DNA from: Theodoxus fluviatilis
Taxonomy: Eukaryota; Mollusca; Gastropoda; Cycloneritida; Neritidae
Length of the DNA stretch: 64,000 nucleotides
Direction: 5' to 3'
Assembly (NCBI GenBank): GCA_034096865.1
Contig: JAWQFJ010025770.1
Span: forward strand, 10,001-74,000
Shown: positions 10,247-21,675 of the stretch, piece by piece
Position numbering within the stretch: the first letter of the stretch is position 1
How the letters are laid out: each line of letters begins with the position of its first letter
The notes under the pieces: generated by a model
What the model saw: only the letters and a program-made list of their open reading frames with translations
The model's database searches: none
Told to the model about the DNA's origin: nothing
Program-made: the position numbers and the translations under genes

Positions 10247-10346
10247 TAGGTAGACATACGTACGTATGTGATGTAATGTCGGCACAGATGTTCCACTTGA
10301 TGTATTTCCATATGCTTAATGTGTATTGCTTGCTTTGATTTGGAAA

Positions 10347-10359
10347 AGGCCGGAGGCCT
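10347..10359 (+). promoter_or_regulatory. Hairpin in the LINE 3' UTR
   Basis: AGGCC-GGA-GGCCT forms a perfect 5-bp stem with a 3-nt loop, just upstream of AATAAA. Stem-loops at this place are recognised by the RT of L2- and CR1-like elements; that role is inferred here. Confidence 0.55.
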
Positions 10360-10363
10360 ACCC

Positions 10364-10369
10364 AATAAA
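10364..10369 (+). terminator. Polyadenylation signal AATAAA of the LINE
   Basis: Canonical AATAAA about 120 bp after the ORF2 stop and just before the (CGTT)n tail at 10371-10395. Confidence 0.6.
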
Positions 10370-10393
10370 CCATTCGTTCGTTCGTTCGTTCGT

Positions 10394-10394
<1 letters not shown>

Positions 10395-10426
<32 letters not shown>

Positions 10427-10440
10427 GTCTGTCTCTCTCC

Positions 10441-10486
<46 letters not shown>
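10395..10486. repeat. (CT)n microsatellite downstream of the LINE
   Basis: CT run with TTT and TGTCTGTC interruptions, joined directly to the CGTT tail of the LINE. Confidence 0.95.
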
Positions 10487-10488
<2 letters not shown>

Positions 10489-10511
10489 AGAGCGCCTTCT
10501 TAGAAAGAGAG

Positions 10512-10735
10512 GCTGATACAACTACAGTGGACACTACACTGGACACTCAACGCTGACACAACTTCAGTGGACACTACACTGGACACTCAACGCTGACACA
10601 ACTACCATGGACACTACACTGGACACTCAACGCTGACATAATTACAGTGGACACTACACTGGACACTCAACGCTGACACAACTTCAGTGGACACTACACT
10701 GGACACTCAACGCTGACACAACTACAGTGGACACA
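10512..10735. repeat. 40-bp minisatellite (about 5.6 units)
   Basis: Units contain CTACACTGGACACTCAACGC and differ mainly at CAACTTCAG / CAACTACAG / CAACTACCATG positions. Confidence 0.95.
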
Positions 10736-11320
10736 GGTGAAAGCACTGAGTGCCAGGGCTGGTAGAGGCTGCAGGCGTTGTGTGGCAGGTCTTGGGAGGA
10801 AGCGTGGTTTCCGGACATACGTGTTACACAGAGGACAAGACTGCTCCATGACGAATCGAATGGGAGGAAGGTAGGTACACTGCACAGTCTGTCGCACAGT
10901 GCCTTGAGCTTGCTGATTCATCTCTCCGCCTTTGAATGGGCAAAGCACCTCTGACACGCTGTGGTGTGTTTTGAATTATACTACATTTCATTTTGTACCA
11001 CCATTCAGGAGGCCATGCACATGTTGTGTGTGTACAGGGCATCCGCTATCCACGCGTCCTCCTCTTGCCCTAATCAACAAAACAAGAGAAAGTGAAAGTT
11101 CCCTGATTTGTGCACACTCATCTTCCCTGGCATTTAACATTTCTTCTCGGCGTGGACAGCTACAGGCATTTATCAGTGTTTCTTCTTACAGTGATTAGAT
11201 CTGGTACGCTGCTAACCCAGCTCTTGCAGGGAAGCGGGTTTCGCTCATTGGACCCCTGCAAAACGATCATCAGTCACGGGTACATGTACAAGGATGTCCA
11301 GTGCACTCGTAATTTGTGCG
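10736..11320. other. Unique sequence, no feature recognised
   Basis: No convincing ORF, RNA gene or repeat is visible. Confidence 0.5.
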
Positions 11321-11364
11321 CCTGTCTGTCTGTCTGTCTATCTGTCTCTCTGTCTGTCTGTCGC

Positions 11365-11403
<39 letters not shown>

Positions 11404-11501
11404 TCCTGTCTGTCTGTCTGTCTGTCTGCCTGCTTGTCTGTCTGTCTTCTGTCTGCTTGTTTGTCTGTTTGTCTGCCTGCTTGTTTGTCTGTCTGTCTCT
11501 G
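11321..11501. repeat. (TCTG)n microsatellite
   Basis: Imperfect TCTG/TGTC tetranucleotides with CTCT and GCTT steps. The Cys/Leu/Ser-rich frames are artefacts. Confidence 0.95.
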
Positions 11502-11536
11502 AGACGCTGACCAAACGTGCAGTGTAGGCAAGCAGG

Positions 11537-11802
11537 CTGGCAGACAGGAACTGAGAAACCGAGGAAGGCAGACAGAAACTGAGGAAGGCAGGCAGGAACT
11601 GAGGAAGGCAGAAAGGAACTGAGGAAGGCAGACAGGAACTGAGGAAGGCAGACAAGAACTGAGGAAGGCAGACAGGAACTGAGGAACTGAGGAAGGCAGA
11701 CAGGAACTGAGGAACTGAGGAAGGCAGACAGGAACTGAGGAAGGCAGACAGGAACTGAGGAAGGCAGACAGGAACTGAGCAACTGAGGAAGGCAGACAGG
11801 AA
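11537..11802. repeat. 20-bp minisatellite (about 13 units)
   Basis: Units read GAACTGAGGAAGGCAGACAG with a few 10-bp (GGAACTGAGG) insertions. The sense strand is purine rich. Confidence 0.95.
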
Positions 11803-11895
11803 GTCCTGTCCGGAGTTCATTAAACACATGGCCCCTTTTCCTTGCATAACTGCTTCAGCTTGTCTGCAGACCCGTAATGTGCTATTCCTTTTGTG

Positions 11896-11898
<3 letters not shown>

Positions 11899-11958
<60 letters not shown>

Positions 11959-12037
11959 CTTTGTGTGTCTCTGTCTCAGTGTGTGTCTCTGGGTCTCTTT
12001 CTATGTGTATGTATGTCTGTCTATATCCCCCTGCCCT

Positions 12038-12087
<50 letters not shown>

Positions 12088-12099
12088 TCTCCCTCTCTC

Positions 12100-12144
<45 letters not shown>

Positions 12145-12145
12145 G
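11899..12145. repeat. Compound (CT)n/(GT)n microsatellite
   Basis: CT run, then GT run, then mixed TGTCTGTC, then a second long CT run. The adjoining 12146-12457 is unique sequence with no feature recognised. Confidence 0.95.
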
Positions 12146-12457
12146 TGTTTTGTTTAACGACACACGATTTACTATGAAGTCCATGCTGTGAGATTGTTGT
12201 GTGACAGCAGGGCGGTATTAATCTTGCTTTTGCGTGAGAAAACAACCACAGATGTCCCTTCTATATTTTTTTCTGACAAAGACGAACGACGTTTACATGC
12301 ACACTCCACCAGATTATGGGTTCTAGGTGCATATACTTGACGTGAAGTGCGGTAGTACTCTTAAAAGTTGTTGCAGTAAATTATGCCCCTCTCCAGAGTG
12401 ACTCATTGCAACTTGCACCGTTCTTGCCAGTGCTCCAAGCGGAAGCTCACTGGTGAC

Positions 12458-15400
12458 GGAGCGCTGTGTAAGAATGGAGTGTAATGAAGGAGCGCTGTGT
12501 AAGAATGGAGTGTAATGAAGGAGCGCTGTGTAAGGATGGAGTGTAATGAAGGAGCGCTGTGTAAGAATGGAGTGTAATGAAGGAGCGATGTGTAAGGGTG
12601 GAGTGTAATGAAGGAGCGCTGTGTAAGAATGGAGTGTAATGAAGGAGCGCTGTGTAAGAATGGAGTGTAATGAAGGAGCGCTGTGTAAGGATGGAGTGTA
12701 ATGAAGGAGCGCTGTGTAAGGGTGGAGTGTAACGAAGGAGCGCTGTGTAAGGATGGAGTGTAACAAAGCAGCGCTGTGTAAGAATGGAGTGTAATGAAGG
12801 AGCGCTGTGTAAGGATGGAGTGTAATGAAGGAGCGCTGTGTAAGGGTGGAGTGTAATAAAGGAGCGCTGTGTAAAGATGGATTGTAATGAAGGAGCGCTG
12901 TGTAAGGATGGAGTGCAATGAAGGAGCGCTGTGTAAGGATGGAGGGTAATAAAGGAGCGCTGTGTAAGGATGGAGTGTAATGAAGGAGCGCTGTGTAAGA
13001 ATGGAGTGTAATGAAGAAGCGCTGTGTAAGGATGGAGTGTAATGAAGGAGCGATGTGTAAGGGTGGAGTGTAATGAAGGAGCGCTGTGTAAGAATGGAGT
13101 GTAATGAAGGAGCGCTGTGTAAGAATGGAGTGTAATGAAGGAGCGATTGTAAGGATGGAGTGTAATGAAGGAGCGCTGTGTAAGGGTGGAGTGTAATGAA
13201 GGAGCGCTGTGTAAAGATGGATTGTAATGAAGGAGCGCTTTGTAAGGATGGAGTGCAATGAAGGAGCGCTGTGTAAGGATGGAGGGTAATGAAGGAGCGC
13301 TGTGTAAGGATGGAGTGCAATGAAGGAGTGCTGTGTAAGGATGGATTGTAGTGAAGGAGCGCTGTGTAAGGATGGAGGGTAATGAAGGAGCGCTGTGTAG
13401 GGATGGAGTGCAATGAAGGAGCGCTGTGTAAGGATGGATTGTAATGAAGGAGCGCTCTGTAAGAATGGAGTGTAATGAAGGAGCGCTGTGTAAGGATGGA
13501 GTGCAATGAAGGAGTGCTGTGTAAGGATGGATTGTAATGAAGGAGCGCTGTGTAAGGATGGAGTGTAATGAAGGAGCGCTGTGTAAGAATGGAGTGTAAT
13601 GAAGGAGCGCTGTGTAAGGATGGAGTGCAATGAAGGAGTGCTGTGTAAGGATGGATTGTAATGAAGGAGCGCTGTGTAAGGATGGAAGGTAAAGGTAATG
13701 AAGGAGCGCTGTGTAAGGATGGAGTGTAACGAAGGAGCGCTGTGTAAGAATGGAGTGTAATGAAGGAGCGCTGTGTAAGGATGGAGTGGAATGAAGGAGT
13801 GCAGTGTAAGGATGGAGTGTAATGAAGGAGCGCTGTGTAAGGATGGAGTGTAATGAAGGAGCGCTGTGTAAGGATGGAGTGTAATGAAGGAGCGCTGTGT
13901 AAGGATGGAGTGTAATGAAGGAGCGCTGTGTAAGGATGGAGTGTAATGAAGGAGCGCTGTGTAAGGTTGGAGCGTAATGAAGGAGCGCTGTGTAATGATG
14001 GAGTGTAATGAAGGAGCGCTGTGTAAGGTTTGAGTGTAATGAAGGAGCGCAGTGTAAGGATGGAGTGTAATGAAGGAGCGCTGTGTAAGGATGGAGTGTA
14101 ACGAAGGAGCGCTGTGTAATGGTGGAGTGCAATGAAGGAGCGCTGTGTAAGGGTGGAGTGTAATGAAGGAGCGCTGTGTAAGAATGGAGTGTAACGAAGG
14201 TGCGCTGTGTAAGGATGGAGTGTAATAGAGGAGTGCTGTGTAAGGGTGGAGTGTAATGAAGGAGTGCTGTGTAAGGGTGGAGTGTAACGAAGGAGCGCTG
14301 TGTAAGGATGGAGTGTAACGAAGCAGCGCTGTGTAAGGGTGGAGTGTAATGAAGGAGTGCTGTGTAAGGATGGAGTGTAATAGAGGAGCGCTGTGCACGG
14401 ATGGAGTGTAATGAAAGAGCGTTGTGTAAGGATGGAGTGTAATAGAGGAGCGCTGTAAGGATGGAGTGTAATGAAGAAGCGCTGAGTAAGGATGGAGTGT
14501 AATAGAGGAGCGCTGTAAGGATGGAGTGTAATGAAGAAGCGCTGAGTAAGGATGGAGTGTAATAGAGGAGCGCTGTGCACGGATGGAGTGTAATGAAGGA
14601 GCGCTGTGCAAGGATGGAGTGTAATAGGAGCGCTGTGTAAGGATGGAGTGTAATGAAGGAGTGCTGTGTAAGGATGGAGTGTAACGAAGGAGTGCTGTGT
14701 AAGAATGGAGTGTAATGAAGGAGCGCTGTGTAAGGATGGAGTGTAATGAAGGAGCGCTGTGTAAAGATGGAGTGCAATGATGGAGTCCTGTGTAAGGATG
14801 GAGTGTCATGAAGGAGCGCTGTGTAAGGATGGAGTGTAATGAAGGAGCGCTGTGCAAGGATGGAGTGTAATGAAGGAGTGCTGTGTAAGAATGGAGTGTA
14901 ATGAAGGAGCGCTGTGTAAGGATGGAGTGTAATAGAGGAGCGCTGTGTAAGGGTGGAGTGTAACGAAGGAGCACTGTGTAAGGATGGAGTGTAATGAAGG
15001 AGCGCTGTGTAAGGGTGGATTGTAATGAAGGAGCGCTGTGTAAGGGTGGATTGTAATGAAGGAGCGCTGTGTAAGGATGGAGTGTAATGAAGGAGCGCTG
15101 TGTAAGGATGGAGTGTAATGAAGGAGCGCTGTGTAAGGGTGTAGTGTAATGAAGGAGCGCTGTGTAAGGGTGGAGTGTAATGAAGGAGTACTGTGTAAGA
15201 GTGGAGTGTAACGAAGGAGCGCTGTGTAAGGATGGAGTGTAATGAAGGAGTGCTGTGTAAGGGTGGATTGCAATGAAGGAGTGCTGTGTAAGGGTGGAGT
15301 GTAACGAAGGAGCGCTGTGTAAGGATGGAGTGTAACAAAGCAGCGCTGTGTAAGGGTGGAGTGTAATGAAGGAGTGCTGTGTAAGGTTGGAGTGTAATAG

Positions 15401-17846
15401 AGGAGCGCTTTTCACGGATGGAGTGTAATGAAGGAGCGCTGTGTAAGGATGGAGTGTAATAGAGGAGCGCTGTGCACGGATGGAGTGTAATGAAAGAGCG
15501 TTGTGTAAGGATGGAGTGTAATAGAGGAGCGATGTAAGGATGGAGTGTAATGAAGGAGTGCTGTGTAAGGATGGAGTGTAATAGAGGAGTGCTGTGTAAG
15601 GATGGAGTGTAATGGAGGAGCGCTGTGTAAGGATGGAGTGTAATGGAGGAGCGCTGTGTAAGGATGGAGTGTAATGGAGGAGCGCTGTGTAAGGATGGAG
15701 TGTAATGGAGGAGCGCTGTGTAAGGATGGAGTGTAATGGAGGAGTGCTGTGTAAGGATGGAGTGTAATGGAGGAGCGCTGTGCAAGGATGGAGTGTAATG
15801 AAGGAGCGCTGTGTAAGGATGGAGTGTAATGGAGGAGCGCTGTGTAAGGATGGAGTGTAATGAAAAAGCGCTGAGTAAGGATGGATTGTAATGAAGGAGC
15901 GCTGTGCACGGATGGAGTGTAATGAAGGAGCGCTGTGCAAGGATGGAGTGTAATAGGAGCGCTGTGTAAGGATGGAGTGTAATAGGAGCGCTGTGCAAGG
16001 ATGGAGTGTAATGAAGGAGTGCTGTGTAAGAATGGAGTGTAATGTAGGAGCGCTGTGTAAGGATGGAGTGTAATGAAGGAGTGCTGTGTTAGGATGGAGT
16101 GTAACGAAGGAGTGCTGTGTAAGAATGTAGTGTAATGATGGAGCGCTGTGTAAGGATGGAGTGTAATGAAGGAGCGCTGTGTAAGGATGGAGTGCAATGA
16201 AGGAGTGCTGTGTAAGGATGGAGTGTAATGAAGGAGTGCTGTGTAAGGATGGAGTGTAATGAAGGAGCGCTGTGTAAGGATGGAGGGTAATGAAGGAGCG
16301 CTGTGTAAGGGTGGAGTGCAATGAAGGAGCGCTGTGTAAGGATGGAGTGCAATGAAGGGGCGCTGTGTAAGGGTGGAGTGCAACGAAGGAGCGCTGTGTA
16401 AGGATGGAGCGCTGTGTAAGGATGGAGCGTAACGAAGGAGCGCTGTGTATGGAGCGCTGTGTAATAGAGGAACGTTCTGTACGGATGGAGTGTAATGAAG
16501 GAGTGCTGTGTAAGGATGGAGTGTAATGAAGGAGCGATGTGTAAGGATGGAGTGTGATGAAGGAGCGCTGTGTAAGGATGGAGTGTAATGAAGGAGCGAT
16601 GTGTAAGGATGGAGTGTGATGGAGCGCTGTGTATGGGGCGCTGTGTAATAGAGAAACGTTCTGTAAGGATGGAGTGTAATGAAGGAGTGCTGTGTAAGGG
16701 TGGAGTGTAATGAAGGAGTGCTGTGTAAGGATGGAGTGTAATGAAGGAGTGCTGTGTAAGAATGGAGTGTAATGAAGGAGCGCTGTGTATGAAGCGCTGT
16801 GTAATAGAGGAACGTTCTGTACGGATGGAGTGTAATGAAGGATTGCTGTGTAAGGATGGAGTGTAATGAAGGAGTGCTGTGTAAGGATGGAGTGTAATAG
16901 AGGAACGCTGTGTAAGGATGGAGTGTAATGAAGGAGTGCTGTGTAAGGATGGAGTGTAATGAAGGAGTGCTGTGTAAGGATGGAGTGTAATGAAGGAGTG
17001 CTGTGTAAGGATGGAGTGTAATGAAGGAGCGCTGTGTATGAAGCGCTGTGTAATAGAGGAACGTTCTGTACGGATGGAGTGTAATGAAGGAGTGCTGTGT
17101 AAGGATGGAGTGTAATGAAGGAGTGCTGTGTAAGGATGGAGTGTAATAAAGGAACGCTGTGTAAGGATGGAGTGTAATGAAGGAGCGCTGTGTAAGGATG
17201 GAGTGTGATGAAGGAGCGCTGTGTACGGAGCGCTGTGTAAGGATGGAGCGCTGTGTAAGGGTGGAGTGTAATGATGGAGCGCTTTGTAAGGATGGAGTGT
17301 AGTAGAGGAGCGCTATGTAAGATTGGAGTGTAATGAAGGAGCGCTGTGTAAGGATGGAGTGTAATGAAGGAGCGCTGTGTAAGGATGGAGTGTAATGAAG
17401 GAGCGATGTGTGGATGGAGTGTGATGAAGGAGCGCTGTGTAAGGATGGAGTGTAATGAAAGAGCGCTGTGTAAGGATGGAGGGTAATGAAGGAGCGCTGT
17501 GTAAGGATGGAGTGTAATGAAGGAGCGCTGTGAAATGAAAGAGCGCTGTGAAATGAAGGAGCGCTCTGTAAGGACGGAGTGAAATGAAGGAGCGCTGTGA
17601 AATGAAGGAGCGCTCTGTAAGGACGGAGGGAAATGAAAGAGCGCTGTGAAATGAAAGAGCGCTGTGAAATGAAAGAGCGCTGTGAAATGAAAGAGCGCTG
17701 TGAATTGAAGGAGCGCTCTGTAAGGACGGAGTGAAATGAAAGAGCGCTGTGAAATGAAGGAGCGCTCTGTAAGGACGGAGTGAAATGAAAGAGCGCTGTT
17801 AAATGAAAGAGCGCTGTGAAATGAAGGAGCGCTGTGTAAGGAGCGC
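12458..17846. repeat. 31-bp minisatellite, about 165 diverged units, with a different right-hand end
   Basis: Typical units read GAGCGCTGTGTAAGG then ATGGAGTGTAATGAAG. Substitutions are frequent (AGGGTGG, AGAATGG, GATGTG, GAGTGC) and some units are shortened, for example near 14450-14530 and 16440-16480. From about 17531 the pattern changes to roughly 18-bp GAAATGAAAGAGCGCTGT units mixed with AAGGACGGAGT. The unit lacks stops in all three minus-strand frames. Very long minus-strand frames therefore arise, the longest 1923 codons (18094 down to 12323) from a true ATG in unique sequence. Coding is doubted. Confidence 0.96.
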
Positions 17847-19936
17847 AGTCCCAAAGACCTGTGCAGGAGAGCCACGGCTCCATTGTGCGGTCTCAGACTG
17901 GAGGCAGCCCACGCACGCCACGCTTCCTCAGTAAGAGGTTGTTGCATACAGCTGTGGAAGTCTTTGAACAAGAGGCACACACGCGAGGAGCTGCAGCAGC
18001 CAGTTGAGATGAAAGAGCGATCTCTGCAGATCGACGTGCCCCTGTGCTTTGTGGGAAGCAGGGAGTCTGAGGGAGGGATTTGACGGTTCTGCATGGATTG
18101 GAGTCGTGCATTAATTCCTGCTCTTTAAATCATCTCATCAGCGCAGAGGTCTGGGGAAAAGGGAGATGCCAGAATGCGATGACTTACGTCCCGAAGCTGC
18201 CTGTCACTTTCCACATCCCCGCATTTCTTGTCCTGCCACTTTGCTTCTTGCTACGTCACAAGACCCTGGTGAGTTTACCTCTACCGTTATCAGGAGAGAG
18301 ACTTGCAAAGCAGATCTCGCGCTTGTCAGGCGTCCTGGCTCGGGCCTCTGCCTGCACTTGGCATGGGTGGCCGTCTTCCTGGCGACCCGCACGCCCTGAT
18401 GGCCGTCGGGGGCGATCGGACGGGACGCTTTCGGTCTTACCTCCATCCTGGACCTGGACGTCCGGTCCCAAAGATCTTCTGAATCTGCCACATCCTGAAT
18501 GATGGAAATGAGGCTGTCTGGCGTGCTCTGTAGTCTCTCGCCTTGGCGCGGCCCCTGGCCTTCTCCGCAGTGCAGGCAGCCGCTCTCCCTGCTATCCCGC
18601 CCCTCCGCACCCGTCTGCAGTGAGGCTGCTCTGGTCGCTGTCAGTACTGCCTCTGTCCATTTGCAAAGACTGGTTTCGTCATTCCTCCACGTCGTGACCC
18701 GTGACTGTATTCGCAGTAGAACCCTGTGATCACAACAACTATGGTTTTTACATGCATCTTCAGACATGGGAGCTCCATTGGAGCTGTTGAGTGCATGGCT
18801 GTCATGGAAAGGAAAGTAGGCTGTGAAATCGTTAGTAGAAAGTTGTGAAACTGCTCTTTTCTGTCCTGGAAAAATGGTTTCGAATGGGTATTTCCAACGA
18901 AAATGACTCGACCCGTCATAATCAAGAGGTTGGGTAGTTTTTGGGTTATGTGTATTTGCAACACAAGGCCCGATGTAGGGATAGGCAGAAGTCATCTCGC
19001 TATGGATGTTGATTCCGCGCTATTGCAGCACTCGCATTGCCGGCAGAGAGTGGTCAATGGACAGAGAGAGAGAGAGAGAGACGGAGAGGCCAACAGACAG
19101 GCAGACACAAGTCCCGCGTTGCAGACGAGAGGCAGACGATGGGCTGTAGAGCGGAGGCATAAATCTTTATTGTCCGTAAGTGGGACGTGTTTGCCTGCCG
19201 TGCTAGAGATAGGCCTGGCGATGGCGCTGGACAGCGCTGTCTGGCGGCGCCATTAGCCGTGCAATGCATGCCGTTTGCCTTGCATCCAGTAATCGGGTTT
19301 CATGGCGCGTCGCTTTTGTGGGGGTGGGTCCCTGTGGCTGGGCGGCCCTCTGTCGTGCCTGGCTCAGTGGAGGAAGTCTTGCACTGCGGCTCCAGAATTG
19401 CGGAAGTTCGAGGAACCACGGTGTAGGGGACGCACCCACGCTGGAATGCGAAATGTATCGCGTGCAACACAGCCTAGCGCTGGAACCCGTATGGAGACCG
19501 GCGATAGGCGCTGGGATCGCCTTAGGTGAAGAGCTCTGTCATAAACGAGACACGTGACCCAATTTTCGGCAATTTTCCACTGTTTGCGGTCGATGCGTGT
19601 TCTGCTCAGGTGATTATTTCTGCCATGCCCTCGCTCCCTCCATGCAGATGCTGGATGAATGCGGAACTCAGTCCTAGTGCCGCTGCAGTGCTGCACATCT
19701 GCATGACATCAGAGGCGGAGAGGGGGGGAGGGGGGGGGGGGGGGGCTTGATTGGCGGTACAGGCCGACTTCGCTGCACGGACGCGTGCCCCAGCCGTGTT
19801 TCCCACGCCACAACTCATCGCGCCCTCCCGTCAACGCCGCTAATTGGCGTCCCACCCACGCCACCTGCTGGCCGCCGTAGATGGCAATCGTGTCCTGCAG
19901 TGATTAGCGTCCCCCGTGTACCGGCAATCGTGTCCT
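17847..19936. other. Unique sequence left of the 1.35-kb TIR element
   Basis: Mostly unique and moderately GC rich. It contains a short (AG)n at 19065-19081, a G-run at 19721-19746, and a 40-bp tandem unit at 19883-19922 (starting GGCAATCGTGTCCTG) whose second copy is interrupted by the TIR element. No gene is recognised. Confidence 0.5.
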
Positions 19937-20601
19937 GGGGTGTAATTCATGAGCGTGGACTTTCAGCGTGGTCTTAGACCACTGCCGCTGGTCTCGGGCT
20001 ACTGTCGTAGTCTACAATTCATGAACGTGGACTGTCGTAGTCTACAATTCATGAACGTGGACTTTGGTTCAGTCTCAGGCTGAACTGCGGACTACGGTGG
20101 TCCAAGGATTTGTTGGACTACACACCAAAGTCCAAGGCTGCCGCGAAATTAAATGGCCGACTCTGCCTACGGTTCGCGCAGAAATCGATGTATTTTGGGA
20201 CACTAGAAACCCATCGAACGAAAATGTAAGCCATGAACAGCATTAAATTATCAAAGCTGTATGTTGATTGCATCGATAGGTCCTAAAAGAGCTGACATTT
20301 TACAATTGGGAATGCTGGTCGCCGAGCATCTCAAGCTTCGCGCACTTCTTTTTATAGCTGACGCGCGGACCTCAGCGACACCAGTAAACATTGTTGTCCT
20401 CGAACCTGTCTGCTGCTGTTGACATTGGGTACAATTCTAGTGTTGTCTGATGCTATGAAAACGATACATTAAAATTGCATCTGTGTTATGAAAACACGGC
20501 TCAGATTAAATTGCTTTATTTTTGGTAATTGAGAAAATGTGTGACGATCGCCAGGCTTTCACGAGTTTGATGGGAAAAGTGCGAGCTGATCGAGGCTGAT
20601 C

Positions 20602-20603
<2 letters not shown>

Positions 20604-20665
<62 letters not shown>

Positions 20666-20667
20666 GT
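20604..20667. repeat. (TG)n microsatellite inside the TIR element
   Basis: Almost pure TG repeat, preceded by GCGAGCTGATCGAGGCTGAT. Confidence 0.95.
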
Positions 20668-20818
20668 GACACTGTGTGTGTATATTTTCCTCATCAAGAC
20701 AGATTTTTGTTCCACCCCTTCCTTACTGAATTTCAATGGTTCTCACTTGGAAATCCTGCCATATTGTAAAACTTGATCTTCTACTCGTTTGCCTCTTGCT
20801 GATGAACTTAATAAATGG

Positions 20819-20819
20819 T

Positions 20820-20868
<49 letters not shown>
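20819..20868. repeat. (AC)n microsatellite inside the TIR element
   Basis: Pure AC repeat about 150 bp after the TG tract and its inverse. It is followed by CTCGAGCC and CAGCTCGTACTTC, which partly mirror the sequence before the TG tract. Confidence 0.95.
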
Positions 20869-20870
<2 letters not shown>

Positions 20871-21463
20871 GAGCCAACCTCAGCTCGTACTTCATTTGTC
20901 ACCTCCTCTCACGCTGTCCTTCTTCTTTTGTTTGCTTGGGCTGTGTATGCTGCTGTTAATGTATCCGTATCTTGCTGACACTGCTTTTATGATAGCTACC
21001 GATTCCCGCTCCGTGAAATCGGGGCTTTTCTTCGAGGTTTTGCTACCGATCGTGGCTGACATTTTTGACGGGAAGTTTGAAGCGGTACGCTATGCGCTTG
21101 CGCACTGGGCGGAATCCCCGGGAATTCCACCTCATTCTGAAAATAAACCATAGACTAGGTCAATCAGTCCCAGCCTTTCAAGTCAACACCCAGTCTGGGT
21201 TCGTGAATGGTAGACTCGCTGAGTCCCAGACTAGCCCCAGACCACGCAGTGCTCTCGAAAGTCCACGTTCATGAATTACACCCCTGCAGTGATTAGCGTC
21301 CCCGTGTACCGGCAATTGCAGTTACTCTGGGCTGGGGAAACCCCCGCTGCTCCCTGCAGTCAGCACTGCACAAAGGATTGACAGCGGAAGCCTGACTGCA
21401 CACACGCCTGTATTGTATCACGCTGTGCAGCATTCCTCGATCGTCATGTCACCGCGTCCCATA

Positions 21464-21675
21464 AACTGCTTGAGCTGTGTAGTGGAGTGAGAGAAGACTG
21501 CTTGAGCTGTGTAGTGGAGTGAGAGAAGACTGCTTGAGCTGTGTAGTGGAGTGAGAGAAGACTGCTTGAGCTGTGTAGTGGAGTGAGAGAAGACTGCTGT
21601 GTAGGGGAGTGAGAGAAGACTGCTGTGTAGTGGAGTGAGAGAAGACTGCTGTGTAGTGGAGTGAGAGAAGACTGC
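21464..21675. repeat. Minisatellite with 32-bp and 26-bp units
   Basis: Long units containing TGCTTGAGCTGTGTAGTGG are followed by shorter ones lacking TTGAGC. Both share GGAGTGAGAGAAGACTGCT. Confidence 0.93.

Larger units (their letters stand above)
5045..10395 (+). mobile_element. Full-length APE-type non-LTR retrotransposon (LINE)
   Basis: The element has a 5' UTR with degenerate internal repeats, ORF1 (5687-6775), ORF2 (6776-10246), and a short 3' UTR with a hairpin, an AATAAA signal and a (CGTT)n tail. Both ORFs are uninterrupted apart from one UAG between them and all catalytic motifs are present, which suggests a young or active copy. CT repeats abut both inferred ends. The 5' end is inferred as the first base after the CT run. 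The 3' end is better supported, by the tandem CGTT tail typical of CR1/L2-like elements. There is no RNase H motif after the RT, and the C terminus has a CCHC-like knuckle. The clade is not assigned: 2A motifs are known from several CR1/L2/Rex1/Tx1-group LINEs of marine animals, while the ORF1 RRM is L1-like. An RT phylogeny would settle it. Confidence 0.92.
19937..21284. mobile_element. Non-autonomous DNA transposon, 1.35 kb, with 28-bp TIRs
   Basis: The left end starts GGGGTGTAATTCATGAGCG (19937-19964). The right end (21257-21284) is its reverse complement at 27 of 28 bases. CTG (or CCTG) lies at both junctions, giving a 3-4-bp target duplication. A 40-bp tandem unit at 19883 is split by the insertion and resumes at 21285. 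Inside the left end, a 30-bp stretch holding ATTCATGAACGTGG is tandemly duplicated (20001-20060), so the TIR motif recurs subterminally. The interior has a (TG)n and an (AC)n tract. No transposase is present. The superfamily is uncertain; a 3-bp TSD and GGG ends would fit PIF/Harbinger-like elements. Confidence 0.8.
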
